Below are positions 18,173 through 26,324 of a DNA stretch of 64,000 nt, piece after piece. The notes below the pieces were generated by a model that searched no databases, was not told the origin of the DNA, and worked only from the letters and a program-made list of their open reading frames with translations. Origin of the DNA: Pseudomonas sputi (GTDB lineage Bacteria > Pseudomonadota > Gammaproteobacteria > Pseudomonadales > Pseudomonadaceae); assembly GCF_021603585.1 (NCBI RefSeq), contig NZ_BQHI01000021.1, positions 31,373 to 95,372 of the forward strand. Reading direction: 5' to 3'. Position numbers and translations under genes: made by a program. Position 1 is the stretch's first letter. The number at the start of each line of letters is the position of its first letter.

Positions 18173-19471
18173 TCAATATCCGCGCTCGTAAAAGTCATCA
18201 ATATCGCATTCGAGTTCACCACCGATCACCTTCGTATTCTTCGTAGTGACTTTTACTGTCTCGATCTTGTGAACGATCAGAGATTCAGGAACGTACTGAA
18301 TTCCTGGCTCTGCTGGCTCGCCGAAAAGAGAAGTCCACCCATTTTCATTAGGAACAGGTGGTAATAGCTCAGTAGAGATCACGTGCGAGAAAAGAACTAT
18401 GTTGCGTCCGTTGTCATGCTTTGCTTGAGCAGACGCAAAAATCACCCCGTCAAAGTTAGGCGAATGCTGAGTAGCAAGGTATTCGGCGATCACTTGAGTT
18501 TTGAGGTATTCGTGTTCTTGGTCCGGTACCACGGGATGGCTAATGACGCCGTGGAAGTCCTTGAGGAACTGACGCCGTTCAACCTTTCGAATGAATTCCG
18601 GATCGAAATAGCTAATGACGGTCCTATCGTAAGCGTCCTCCAACGCAGTGAAATCCAATACGCGAGCGTCCTTGGTCAGCCTGAACTCACCACTGATGAC
18701 TTTTCCACCAACCGGGGGCCGCAGCTCCGCAATACATGTCTCACGCTCGAAAGCGCCGTAAAACACTGGAACCCCGGCTGGGCTCATACGGCCAGTCGGT
18801 GCCAATTCCTTAGGTGGCGCCGCGAGCTGATTTGCAGGATCTCCGATGATTTTCTGGCTTTCATCTTTAGGCGGCGTACAGTCGCGAGCGCGGTAGATCG
18901 GTTCGCATTCATCTGGAGTTAGAGTGCGCACGACACCTGGCCCGAATCCCCACACGTGGTAAGAATCGATGCCATCAAACAACCACTCTAAAAATCTCTT
19001 CGCCTTCTCATTGAAGAAACGTCTTTTGTGCATCAACTCACTTTGGAACTGAATCCAGTTGAGTTCCGTTTCAAAGGGGACAATCGTCTTACGACTGTAG
19101 TTTTCATGGTCAAAAAAGCTTTCGTCACCTGGTGATTGACCCACAAATTTGTCCATCACGAGATCGATTAGTGGATCGTCTTCATCCTCGAGTCGCAGGA
19201 TCTCCGTGACAAAATAGTTAAGTGGGTCACCACTCTGTTCGGTGTGGCTGATCCGGTCGTTTTCGATATCCCAGATATCGTGGTAGTCCCCAATCTCGAC
19301 TGTATTACTAAGAATTTTGGCGACTTCGTTGGCTAGCGACTCGAGTTCGATGGAAAGTTGATTCTTGCCGCAGGTTAAGCATTCGCCTTTCTCGCCAGCG
19401 TTGATAATCATCTGTTGTAAAAAACTATCGCCCACGCACTCAAAGCAGATCGGTTCTAGCAGCTCGTCCAT
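18173..19471 (-). CDS. RES-domain protein with HEPN/RES N-terminal domain (putative NAD+-consuming toxin)
   Basis: A 432-residue protein. Residues 1-170 start with a cysteine pair motif (CFECV...CLTCGK) and a helical segment like the HEPN/RES N-terminal domain. Residues about 210-400 form the RES domain: IYRARDCTPP, then GRMSPAGVPVFYGAFERETCIAEL, the latter with the RES-typical arginine, serine, tyrosine and glutamate. RES proteins of the Xre-RES type degrade NAD+. The long HEPN-linked forms are stand-alone, and their role in conflict or defence is inferred. No Xre/MbcA-type antitoxin gene is visible beside it. The ATG at 19471 has GGGGA before it. It lies between two DUF6124 leader repeats. 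Confidence 0.8.
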   Translation of the reverse strand: MDELLEPICFECVGDSFLQQMIINAGEKGECLTCGKNQLSIELESLANEVAKILSNTVEIGDYHDIWDIENDRISHTEQSGDPLNYFVTEILRLEDEDDPLIDLVMDKFVGQSPGDESFFDHENYSRKTIVPFETELNWIQFQSELMHKRRFFNEKAKRFLEWLFDGIDSYHVWGFGPGVVRTLTPDECEPIYRARDCTPPKDESQKIIGDPANQLAAPPKELAPTGRMSPAGVPVFYGAFERETCIAELRPPVGGKVISGEFRLTKDARVLDFTALEDAYDRTVISYFDPEFIRKVERRQFLKDFHGVISHPVVPDQEHEYLKTQVIAEYLATQHSPNFDGVIFASAQAKHDNGRNIVLFSHVISTELLPPVPNENGWTSLFGEPAEPGIQYVPESLIVHKIETVKVTTKNTKVIGGELECDIDDFYERGY

Positions 19472-19790
19472 GTCTTTCCCCAAATATCTTTAGCTTTATC
19501 GCCTAGAGGCGCTACCGGATAATCGCACTGGCAGTGCGATGGACCAAAGCACTTTCACTTCATGCCTGTTCTTGCCGATTGATGCCGTGGGCGTCATCCA
19601 GTCCGAAGCAGGGTAAGCGATCCTTTAGCTGGCTCTGCATCAACTCCAAAAAAACGCACGCATCCCTCTGAGGCCGCTAGCCTTCATTGCGACTCCGCTT
19701 CACCATTTCCACGCATGGAAGGCTGTTGTAAAGGCTTTATAGGCTCATTAGCCTTTCCTGATGTGTGGCGCGCACAAAGGAACCATCGCA
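19472..19790. other. Intergenic region with a phage-gene remnant
   Basis: About 320 bases between the divergent RES gene and the next plus-strand gene. It contains the remnant at 19569-19616. No intact small gene is supported. Promoters for both flanking genes should lie here, but I could not pick them with confidence. Confidence 0.5.
19569..19616 (+). pseudogene. Second remnant of the phage morphogenesis-like C terminus
   Basis: The stretch reads FLPIDAVGVIQSEAG and stop in one frame. It parallels FLPMDTEEVIQPEAE and stop at 18005-18052, and the bases after each stop (AAGCATCC / AAGCGATCC) are also similar. Upstream in-frame sequence is lost. It is a diverged second copy of the same gene end, placed on the other side of the RES gene. 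Confidence 0.55.
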
Positions 19791-20603
19791 GTGACCCAGA
19801 TGAATAAGCTTGAGCAAGAGGTGGTTTATCTTTCCGCCGTAAATGAGTTGCTCCGATCTATGGTGAATTACGAACTGATTACGTTGGGCGGAGAGGGAAC
19901 CCGTGACAGTGTCCAATTCAAATCGATGACGCATCAGCAGTATTTCTTCATCGCACTGGTCGACTTTTTATCGCCAACCGATAAAGACGCCCCTGTTCCG
20001 TCCATCCCTTATCTGGGAGCGCTAAGGGCCATCAGCAATGCTCCAAGCTTCTCTGAAAATGATTCTGTCGTCGGATTGAAAGACTCCGTTGCAGCCTTCA
20101 CGGAATGGCTTCATGCCGAGATTGCGGTAGACCATTGGTTGCCTTCCATCAATCTCCAAGTCGAAATTCATATTCCCAGACTTTTACTGCTGAAAATTGT
20201 GGGGAATCTTTCAAAGCACAATTCTCTGCGCTCAGTATCAGTGGCTCGGGAGCTGCAGGGGCTGCTGCAAAAGGCTGGGGAGACCACGGAGCTTTACCAA
20301 GCAATGCTTGTTCAAGAAGAGATGTTTGAGAACTTTCATGACAATGTTTGTGCGCGTGAAGTAAGCACAATCGTAGAGTTTTTAAATGGAGTGCTATGGG
20401 GAATTCAAAACTATTTGAAGCCGCAATACTCCAGAAGCTATGTCCCAGGAGCCGGTGGTTCGCCCTACTATAAGTTTCAACACCCCAACGAGATTGCACA
20501 TCCGTACGCGAAAACCTGCTATTGGAATTTAATGAACCAGGTACGCTCTGGCCCGATTTTAGACCCGTTTACGGTGACCGAAATTCTCAGAGATGAACGT
20601 TGA
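19791..20603 (+). CDS. Hypothetical soluble protein of about 270 residues
   Basis: I do not recognise this protein. It is mostly helical, without signal peptide or membrane segment, starting VTQMNKLEQEVVYLSAVNEL. Tryptophan- and tyrosine-rich sequence near the C terminus (YVPGAGGSPYYKFQHPNEIA) stands out. No catalytic motif is apparent. The GTG at 19791 was chosen because AAAGGAA lies 9 bases before it; an ATG 9 bases downstream is possible. Codon use is A+T-rich and it sits in the island between the two leader repeats, next to the RES gene, so it may be accessory cargo. A partnership with RES is only positional. Confidence 0.6.
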   Translation: MTQMNKLEQEVVYLSAVNELLRSMVNYELITLGGEGTRDSVQFKSMTHQQYFFIALVDFLSPTDKDAPVPSIPYLGALRAISNAPSFSENDSVVGLKDSVAAFTEWLHAEIAVDHWLPSINLQVEIHIPRLLLLKIVGNLSKHNSLRSVSVARELQGLLQKAGETTELYQAMLVQEEMFENFHDNVCAREVSTIVEFLNGVLWGIQNYLKPQYSRSYVPGAGGSPYYKFQHPNEIAHPYAKTCYWNLMNQVRSGPILDPFTVTEILRDER

Positions 20604-20756
20604 GTCCTTTCAAGCCACTCTTTAAACCCGATTAAAAGTCCTGGGCCTTCGACTGGCTTCGGCTGTGCACGTCGGGGTTCCTTCGCTCCGGGATTCATCC
20701 GGGCCATCGCCAACGGTATGCCTGTTTTCTGTGCGTAAACGTAATTCCGAGACGGC

Positions 20757-21127
20757 GTTTAAAGTACACGAACCGTTACGCCATAAGGGCTACAACACCT
20801 TGCGTCGTTGCCTACGCGTACGCCAGAATCCGCCGGCTTACGCGGCTATGGGGTGGGCTATATCGTTTCCCTGTCACTGAAAAAACAGTGATCGGGTTTG
20901 GTAGCCCGTCTGTAATAGCTGTATGGCAACACCGTATGCCGTCCCTTTTGGGGGCTCTGTTTTATGGTGGTCATGCGTGGGGCTCATTCGTGAGCGCCGG
21001 GTTCCTATTGCAGCCGGTCTACCAACCCGCGTATGGCCGCCACCCATCGTTTGGTAGCGTGGGTGATGGCTCCTTGAAGTCTGCGATAGGAGTTACACGT
21101 ATGTTCAAAGCCACACCAAAGCCGCCA
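20757..21127 (+). repeat. DUF6124 leader repeat, copy 2
   Basis: Counterpart of 17461-17831. The outer stem is GTGGGCTA (20853-20860) with TAGCCCGT (20902-20909) and the inner stem CACTG-aaaaaa-CAGTG (20875-20890). A C-to-T change in the outer stem keeps a G-U pair, and the loop gains one A. It directly precedes an intact DUF6124 gene. An open frame continues upstream of that gene's ATG through half of the repeat, but AGGAG before the ATG marks the real start. Confidence 0.85.
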
Positions 21128-21466
21128 GATACCGATTCAATCCCCTACGACGCCGCACTCGAAGCCGAAAACATAAAATCGGTAACCGAGCGGGCGATCA
21201 ATCATTACCTCGATCCTGGGGCGCAGAAGACGTCCAAGCCATCGCGCAAGCCCGGCAGGATTTATCTGGTCAATCCAACGATGGATGACGAAACGCTACT
21301 GGTCGAAGCGTGCGAAACGCTGTCGTCGGCCAGTGACATGGCCCGGGACATCGGCAACACCGTCGATCCATCGCAGCGCAAGGCGATGCAGATACTGCAG
21401 CAGGTCATCATGCTGAGTGAGCTGCTGGTCAATCGTGTGCTGGATAACCATCACGTCTCGCGGTAG
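21101..21466 (+). CDS. DUF6124 family small protein
   Basis: A 121-residue protein starting MFKATPKPPDTDSIPYDAAL, with the family features: an acidic N terminus, a helix with AINHYLDPGA, an IYLVNPTMDDETLLVEACET segment, and a C-terminal helical pair ending VIMLSELLVNRVLDN. The family is abundant and largely restricted to Pseudomonas, with unknown function. AGGAG lies 8 bases before the ATG. It follows the long repeated leader and precedes a second, more divergent family member by 86 bases. Confidence 0.85.
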   Translation: MFKATPKPPDTDSIPYDAALEAENIKSVTERAINHYLDPGAQKTSKPSRKPGRIYLVNPTMDDETLLVEACETLSSASDMARDIGNTVDPSQRKAMQILQQVIMLSELLVNRVLDNHHVSR

Positions 21467-21552
21467 TTGCGGCCTCGGTGAGGGGCTTGCCCCTCACTGC
21501 CTGGCAGCCGTCTATAAAAATCCTCAAGCGACTCTTTCCGGAGTTCCAGCTG

Positions 21553-21912
21553 ATGTCCAAGACCGTCATTCCCCCGTTAGAAGATCCGGTGTCCCCGTAC
21601 GAATTTCCCGATTCAAGAAAACTCCACGACGCGGCCGAACGCGCCCTCGACTATTACCTGACACCCGCAGCCCAGATCATGGCCACGCCCTACACCCCAA
21701 ACGACATGTTCATGGTCAACCCGCAAACCGACACGGAGTCCCTGCTGGCCAACGCCTGCGAATCCCTCGCGTCAGCCACGGTCATGCTCGGTGACTTTGC
21801 CGGCCTGCTGGAAGGGCCGAACCGCAAGACCCTATTGGGCATTGCGCAAGTGGTGATGTTGGGCGAGTTGGCGGTGAATCAGGCGTTGGATAACCTCGTG
21901 CCAAAGGAGTAA
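21553..21912 (+). CDS. DUF6124 family small protein, second copy
   Basis: A 119-residue paralogue starting MSKTVIPPLEDPVSPYEFPD. It shares the helix with AERALDYYLTPAA, the MFMVNPQTDTESLLANACES segment, and the C-terminal VVMLGELAVNQALDN with the gene at 21101. It lacks the long repeated leader; GGAG lies about 10 bases upstream of the ATG, and an in-frame GTG further up would overlap the previous gene's 3' region. A terminator follows, so the two DUF6124 genes may form one transcript. Confidence 0.85.
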   Translation: MSKTVIPPLEDPVSPYEFPDSRKLHDAAERALDYYLTPAAQIMATPYTPNDMFMVNPQTDTESLLANACESLASATVMLGDFAGLLEGPNRKTLLGIAQVVMLGELAVNQALDNLVPKE

Positions 21913-21922
21913 GTAACAAGGC

Positions 21923-21959
21923 AAAAAAAAACCGGAAGCTCTCGCTATCCGGTTTTTTT
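21923..21959. terminator. Bidirectional terminator between DUF6124 and aer
   Basis: AAAAAAAACCGGA - agctctcgcta - TCCGGTTTTTTT is a stem flanked by A and T runs, between two convergent genes, so it can serve both. Confidence 0.9.
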
Positions 21960-21973
21960 GTATTGCAGAACAA

Positions 21974-23539
21974 TCAGCGGTTAAACCGCTCCACCAACGA
22001 ATACTGCGTATTAGCCGTCTTCGTCAGTTCTTCACTCAGCAACGCCGAGTTATGCGCCTGCTCGGACGTCTGGTCCGCCAGTTCCGAGATGTTGCTGATG
22101 TTGCGGCTGATTTCTTCAGCCACGGCACTTTGCTCTTCGGTCGCGGCGGCGATCTGGGTGGTCATGTCGGTGATGTTGGCCACCGCTTCGCTGATGCCCA
22201 CCAGGGCCTGGTCTGCTTCCAGAACCCGTGCCACGCCTTCTTCCGCCTGGCGATGGCCGGCTTCCATGGTTTGTACGGCGCTGGTGGCGGTCTGCTGCAA
22301 CTTGGCGATCAGGGCGTGGATCTGGCCGGTGGACTCGCTGGTGCGTTGTGCCAGTTGGCGGACTTCGTCGGCAACCACGGCAAAACCACGACCCATCTCG
22401 CCGGCACGCGCGGCTTCAATCGCAGCGTTGAGCGCGAGCAGGTTGGTCTGGTCGGCGATGCCTTTGATCACGTCGACCACGCCGCCGATTTCGTCGCTGT
22501 CCTTGGCCAGCTGGGTGACGGTCAGGCCGGTTTCGCCGACCACGACCGACAAACGCTGGATGGCTTCACGGGTTTCGCCGGCGATGTCGCGACCGCGACC
22601 GGTCAGGCGATTGGCTTCCTGAGTCGCGTCGGCGGTGCGCTGGACGTGGCTGGCCACTTCTTGCGTGGTGGCGGCCATCTGGTTGACGGCGGTGGCGACC
22701 TGTTCGGTTTCCACGCGCTGACGTTCCAGGCCGCTGGAGCTGTTGTGTGCCAGGGCGTCGGACTGCTTGGCCTGATCGGTCAGGTGCTCGGCGGTGTCCT
22801 GCAGACGGGTCAGGCAGGTTTTCAGGCGCGCCTCCTGGCTGAGGATCGACATCTCCAGACGCGCCTGGGCGCCACGGCTGTCGGTGTACATCTGCGCGAT
22901 CAACGGGTCGGAGGTGGTCTGCTCGGCCAGACGCAGCAGGCGCTTGAGCCCGCGTTGTTGCCATTGCAGGCCCAGCAGGCCCAGCGGCACCGACAGACCG
23001 GCGGCGAGGGCGAAGCCCCACTGCGAGTTCAGGGTGGCGCCGATCATGAAGCTCAACTGGCTGACCAGAATGAACGGCAGCCAGTCCTGCACGATCGGCA
23101 GCCATTTGTCGCTCGAAGGAATCGCCGACTTGCCCTGGTTGATGCGTTGGTAGAGCGCTTCGGCACGGCGGATCTGTTCGGCGGTGGGTTTGACCCGCAC
23201 CGACTCGTAACCGACCACCTGATTGCCATCGAACACCGGCGTTACATAGGCGTTCACCCAGTAATGATCACCGGTCTTGCAGCGATTCTTGACAATGCCC
23301 ATCCATGGCAAGCCTTGTTTCAGTGTGCCCCACATGTGCGAAAACACCGCCGCCGGGACGTCGGGGTGACGAACCAGGTTGTGCGGCGCACGGATCAGTT
23401 CTTCACGCGAGAACCCGCTGATTTCGACGAAAGCGTCGTTGCAGTAGGTGATCACGCCCTTGGCGTCGGTTGTGGAAATCAACCGTTGCTGAGCCGGGAA
23501 AGTCCGTTCGCGTTGTGTAATGGGCTGGTTGTTACGCAT
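21974..23539 (-). CDS. aer: Aerotaxis receptor Aer (PAS-containing methyl-accepting chemotaxis protein)
   Basis: A 521-residue energy/oxygen sensor of the chemotaxis system. The N terminus [15 protein letters not shown] begins a PAS domain (residues about 15-120, with [16 protein letters not shown] and [19 protein letters not shown]) that should bind FAD. A central membrane hairpin (about 150-195) has almost no periplasmic loop, as in Aer. A signalling domain ends with the conserved tip [21 protein letters not shown]. No CheR-tethering pentapeptide is present. It is monocistronic, with a terminator after the stop. Confidence 0.93.
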   Translation of the reverse strand: MRNNQPITQRERTFPAQQRLISTTDAKGVITYCNDAFVEISGFSREELIRAPHNLVRHPDVPAAVFSHMWGTLKQGLPWMGIVKNRCKTGDHYWVNAYVTPVFDGNQVVGYESVRVKPTAEQIRRAEALYQRINQGKSAIPSSDKWLPIVQDWLPFILVSQLSFMIGATLNSQWGFALAAGLSVPLGLLGLQWQQRGLKRLLRLAEQTTSDPLIAQMYTDSRGAQARLEMSILSQEARLKTCLTRLQDTAEHLTDQAKQSDALAHNSSSGLERQRVETEQVATAVNQMAATTQEVASHVQRTADATQEANRLTGRGRDIAGETREAIQRLSVVVGETGLTVTQLAKDSDEIGGVVDVIKGIADQTNLLALNAAIEAARAGEMGRGFAVVADEVRQLAQRTSESTGQIHALIAKLQQTATSAVQTMEAGHRQAEEGVARVLEADQALVGISEAVANITDMTTQIAAATEEQSAVAEEISRNISNISELADQTSEQAHNSALLSEELTKTANTQYSLVERFNR

Positions 23540-23640
23540 GGTTTTTCAATCCGCAAGGCTTTGAAAGGTTGTCGGCGGTATCGGCCATTTATTGAAATTT
23601 TTTTTCATTTATAAGTACGGCGTCGCAAAACGGCCTTGCT

Positions 23641-24432
23641 TCAACCCGCCAGCATCGGATAGGTGAACAGGCCGAAATGCAGCAGGTTCAGGCCAAAGTG
23701 CGTGGCGATCGCCGCACCGAGCCCACCAAAACGGTACGCCAGACCATAGCCGACACCCGCCAGGCTTGCCAGTAACACCCATGGCCACCCGGCGCCCACA
23801 TGCACCAGACCGAACAGCAGGGACGCCAGCAGCAGCGCGAGGTTTTCGCCGTAGGGCAGGTGTTTGAAACGCCGGCTCAGGCCGCCCTGTATATAGCCGC
23901 GAAACAGCGCTTCTTCGACCAGCGTCACCAGCAGCAGATTGTTCAGCACCCACAGCCAGGCCTGATCCGGCCATTTCGGTGCCCAGGTGATCATGCCCAG
24001 CAACACCGCGCCGCCCAGCGCCAGAATCACGCTCAACGTCAAAGCCAATGCGGTGGCGTACACAGTCAGGCGCAACGAGCGTCGCGCGACGATCCACGGG
24101 CAAACCAGTAGCAGCCAGAAGCCAATCAGCGGTTTGTCGAGGTTCAAGTACATCGAGAACGGCACGGCGTTATCGGTGAAGCGCTGCGGCTCGATGGCCC
24201 GGCCATTATGGAAGCCCGGCAGCCAGTGCATCGCCAGCGCCAGGGCCAGCACGACAAACAGGCCATGGCCGAGAAAACGCCCGACCGGCACGGTCTGCTG
24301 GCGCACGGCGTAACCGGCGAAAACCAGCAGTGCGATGGAGATCAGCGCCAGCCAGCCGAGCTGGCCGAAACTCGACGCCAATCCGTAACCAAGGCTGAGA
24401 AGCCCGAGATAGAGCCATGGCAGAGCGGTCAT
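23641..24432 (-). CDS. CPBP family intramembrane metalloprotease
   Basis: A 263-residue protein with about eight membrane segments. The CPBP (Abi/CAAX) motifs are present: LVEEALFRGYIQGGL (EExxxR) near residue 175, SLLFGLVHVG (FxxxH) near residue 210, and ATHFGLNLLHF near residue 245. The substrate in bacteria is usually unknown. It is a single gene between aer and the inhA locus; a likely weak ribosome site AGGAC precedes the ATG. Confidence 0.87.
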   Translation of the reverse strand: MTALPWLYLGLLSLGYGLASSFGQLGWLALISIALLVFAGYAVRQQTVPVGRFLGHGLFVVLALALAMHWLPGFHNGRAIEPQRFTDNAVPFSMYLNLDKPLIGFWLLLVCPWIVARRSLRLTVYATALALTLSVILALGGAVLLGMITWAPKWPDQAWLWVLNNLLLVTLVEEALFRGYIQGGLSRRFKHLPYGENLALLLASLLFGLVHVGAGWPWVLLASLAGVGYGLAYRFGGLGAAIATHFGLNLLHFGLFTYPMLAG

Positions 24433-24523
24433 GGAAAGTCCTTGTGCACGATTTGTGGACAGGCTTTCTACACGGGTGAGGGCGAGGGGACAAGTGAAGG
24501 TGTAGGGGGAAACCGGGACGCGG

Positions 24524-24550
24524 GCACTGTGGGGTGGGTTCCCACAGTGC
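24524..24550 (-). terminator. Hairpin downstream of inhA
   Basis: GCACTGTGGG-gtgggtt-CCCACAGTGC is a perfect 10-base stem 14 bases beyond the inhA stop. A T run is missing, so it may stabilise the transcript rather than terminate it. Confidence 0.5.
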
Positions 24551-24564
24551 GAGTGTTTGGCAGA

Positions 24565-25251
24565 TCAGCGCAGGTTGAGTTTCGCCGCAGCACGCTCGGT
24601 GATTTCAGTGCGCAACTTCAGCGAAGGTGCCGCGCGCTTGCGAGCCTCATCGACAATCCCGCTCGGCGCTGTCTGCGGGCTACCCGAATCAAATGGCGGC
24701 GCCGGCGCATATTCGAGCTGCAACTGCACCAGTTGCGCCGTGTCGACACCGACCAGTTCCTGCGCGAGGGTCAGAGCAAAATCGATCCCGGCCGTGATGC
24801 CACCCCCGGTAAACAGATTGCCGTCGCGCACCACCCGATCCTTCACCGGGATCGCGCCCAGTGTCGGCAGCAGTTCGTGATAAGCCCAATGCGTGGTCGC
24901 CCGTTTGCCCTGCAACAGGCCCGCCGCGCCAAGCACCAGTGAACCGGTGCACACCGACGTCACGTACCGCGCCTGCGCAGCTTGCGCCTTGATGAAGGCC
25001 AGTGTCTGCTCATCTTCCATCAACGGCCCGACTCCGGCGCCGCCGGGCACGCAGATCACATCCAGAGCCGGGCAGTCCTCGAAGGTAGTGGTCGGTTTGA
25101 GCACCAGCCCGGTGCTGGCGGTAACCGGCACCAGATCCTTCCAGACCAGATGCACCTGTACGTCCGGCAACGAGGCCAGTACGTCATACGGGCCGGTCAG
25201 GTCGAGTTGCTGCACCTGGGGAAACAACAGAAAACCGATCTGCAACGCCAT
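24565..25251 (-). CDS. inhA: Isonitrile (isocyanide) hydratase InhA, DJ-1/PfpI superfamily
   Basis: A 228-residue cytoplasmic enzyme that hydrates isonitriles to N-substituted formamides. The start MALQIGFLLFPQVQQLDLTG and the nucleophile-elbow VTSVCTGSLVLGAAG, with the catalytic cysteine near residue 101, match the Pseudomonas isonitrile hydratase. The length also equals that of the known enzyme. The ATG at 25251 was chosen because it gives this exact N terminus; the frame extends 12 residues further with no similarity. It is divergent from a GlxA-type regulator that likely controls it. Confidence 0.9.
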   Translation of the reverse strand: MALQIGFLLFPQVQQLDLTGPYDVLASLPDVQVHLVWKDLVPVTASTGLVLKPTTTFEDCPALDVICVPGGAGVGPLMEDEQTLAFIKAQAAQARYVTSVCTGSLVLGAAGLLQGKRATTHWAYHELLPTLGAIPVKDRVVRDGNLFTGGGITAGIDFALTLAQELVGVDTAQLVQLQLEYAPAPPFDSGSPQTAPSGIVDEARKRAAPSLKLRTEITERAAAKLNLR

Positions 25252-25303
25252 GGTTCTTCTCCGTGAAAAGGGGGTAGACGGCTTCACTGTAGGCGCGTAG
25301 GTT

Positions 25304-25319
25304 TTGGCGCATACGCCAA
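25304..25319. promoter_or_regulatory. Candidate operator between inhA and the GlxA-type regulator
   Basis: TTGGCG-CATA-CGCCAA is a perfect inverted repeat centred between the divergent genes, 53 bases from inhA. A further ACGCCAAA half site lies at 25335-25342 at the regulator start. AraC/GlxA regulators often use such repeats; the assignment is inferred. Confidence 0.45.
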
Positions 25320-25340
25320 TCAGCCCACGAATTACGCCAA

Positions 25341-26324
25341 ATGCCGAAAACCATCCACGTCCTCGCGTTCGCCAATGTGCAGTTGCTCGATGTCACCGGG
25401 CCGTTGCAGGTCTTCGCCTCGGCCAATGACATCGCCCGCCAGCAGGGTTTGTCGGCGCCTTATGCGCCAACGGTGATTGCCAGCGGCGGCGGGGCAGTCA
25501 ACTCTTCGGCCGGGTTGGCGATGCTGGCCGAACCGCTGCCGCAGCAGCCCAGCGATACGCTGATCATCGCCGGCGGCTGGGGCGTCTACGCCGCTGCCGA
25601 AGACGCTGAATTGGTGAGTTGGGTGCGTGAACATGCAAGCGGCTGCCGGCGCGTGGCTTCGGTCTGCACCGGCGCATTTCTGCTGGCCGCCAGCGGCTGG
25701 CTCGACGGTCGCCGGGTGGTCACCCACTGGACCCGCTGCGAGCAACTGGCGCAGCAGCACCCGCAATTGCAGGTCGAGCCCAATCCGATCTTCATCAACG
25801 ACGGCCCGGTCTGGACCTCGGCGGGCGTCACCGCCGGCATCGACCTGGCACTGGCCATGGTCGAAGACGACCTCGGGCGCGACATGGCCCTGGACGTCGC
25901 CCGGCAACTGGTGGTGTTCCTCAAACGCCCGGGCGGGCAGTCGCAATTCAGCGTGACACTGTCGCTGCAAAAACAGGGCAACCGCTTCGATGAGTTACAC
26001 GCGTGGATTGCCGAACACTTGACTTGCGATCTGGGCATTCCGACCCTCGCCGAACAGGCCGGCATGAGCGAACGCAGCTTCGTACGCCACTACCGCGCCG
26101 ACACCGGCCAGACCCCGGCCCGGGCCATCGAACTGATCCGCGTTGAAACCGCCCGCCGGTTGCTGAGCGACACCGGTTTGCCGATCAAACGGGTCGCGGC
26201 CAATTGTGGCTTTGGCAGTGAAGAGACGTTGCGTCGCAGTTTTCTGCGAGCCATGGGTGTAACGCCGCAGGCTTATCGGGAGCGTTTTTCGGTCAGCGCT
26301 GGAGCAGATCCAGTAATGCCTTGA
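25341..26324 (+). CDS. GlxA family transcriptional regulator (DJ-1/PfpI domain plus AraC helix-turn-helix)
   Basis: A 327-residue regulator. Residues 1-190 are a DJ-1/PfpI-like domain with VASVCTGAFLLAASG near residue 110, keeping the cysteine position of that fold. Residues about 215-315 are an AraC/XylS DNA-binding domain with two helix-turn-helices (LAEQAGMSERSFVRHYRADT and IKRVAANCGFGSEETLRRSF). Divergent from inhA across an 89-base gap with an inverted repeat, so it probably regulates inhA, perhaps in response to the isonitrile or its product. The 3' end overlaps the convergent hydrolase gene by 32 bases. Confidence 0.9.
   Translation: MPKTIHVLAFANVQLLDVTGPLQVFASANDIARQQGLSAPYAPTVIASGGGAVNSSAGLAMLAEPLPQQPSDTLIIAGGWGVYAAAEDAELVSWVREHASGCRRVASVCTGAFLLAASGWLDGRRVVTHWTRCEQLAQQHPQLQVEPNPIFINDGPVWTSAGVTAGIDLALAMVEDDLGRDMALDVARQLVVFLKRPGGQSQFSVTLSLQKQGNRFDELHAWIAEHLTCDLGIPTLAEQAGMSERSFVRHYRADTGQTPARAIELIRVETARRLLSDTGLPIKRVAANCGFGSEETLRRSFLRAMGVTPQAYRERFSVSAGADPVMP

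Noticed and set aside
20888-21100. In-frame N-terminal extension of the DUF6124 protein through the leader
   Set aside because: AGGAG sits at good spacing before the ATG at 21101, and copy 1 of the leader does not keep the same extended peptide.
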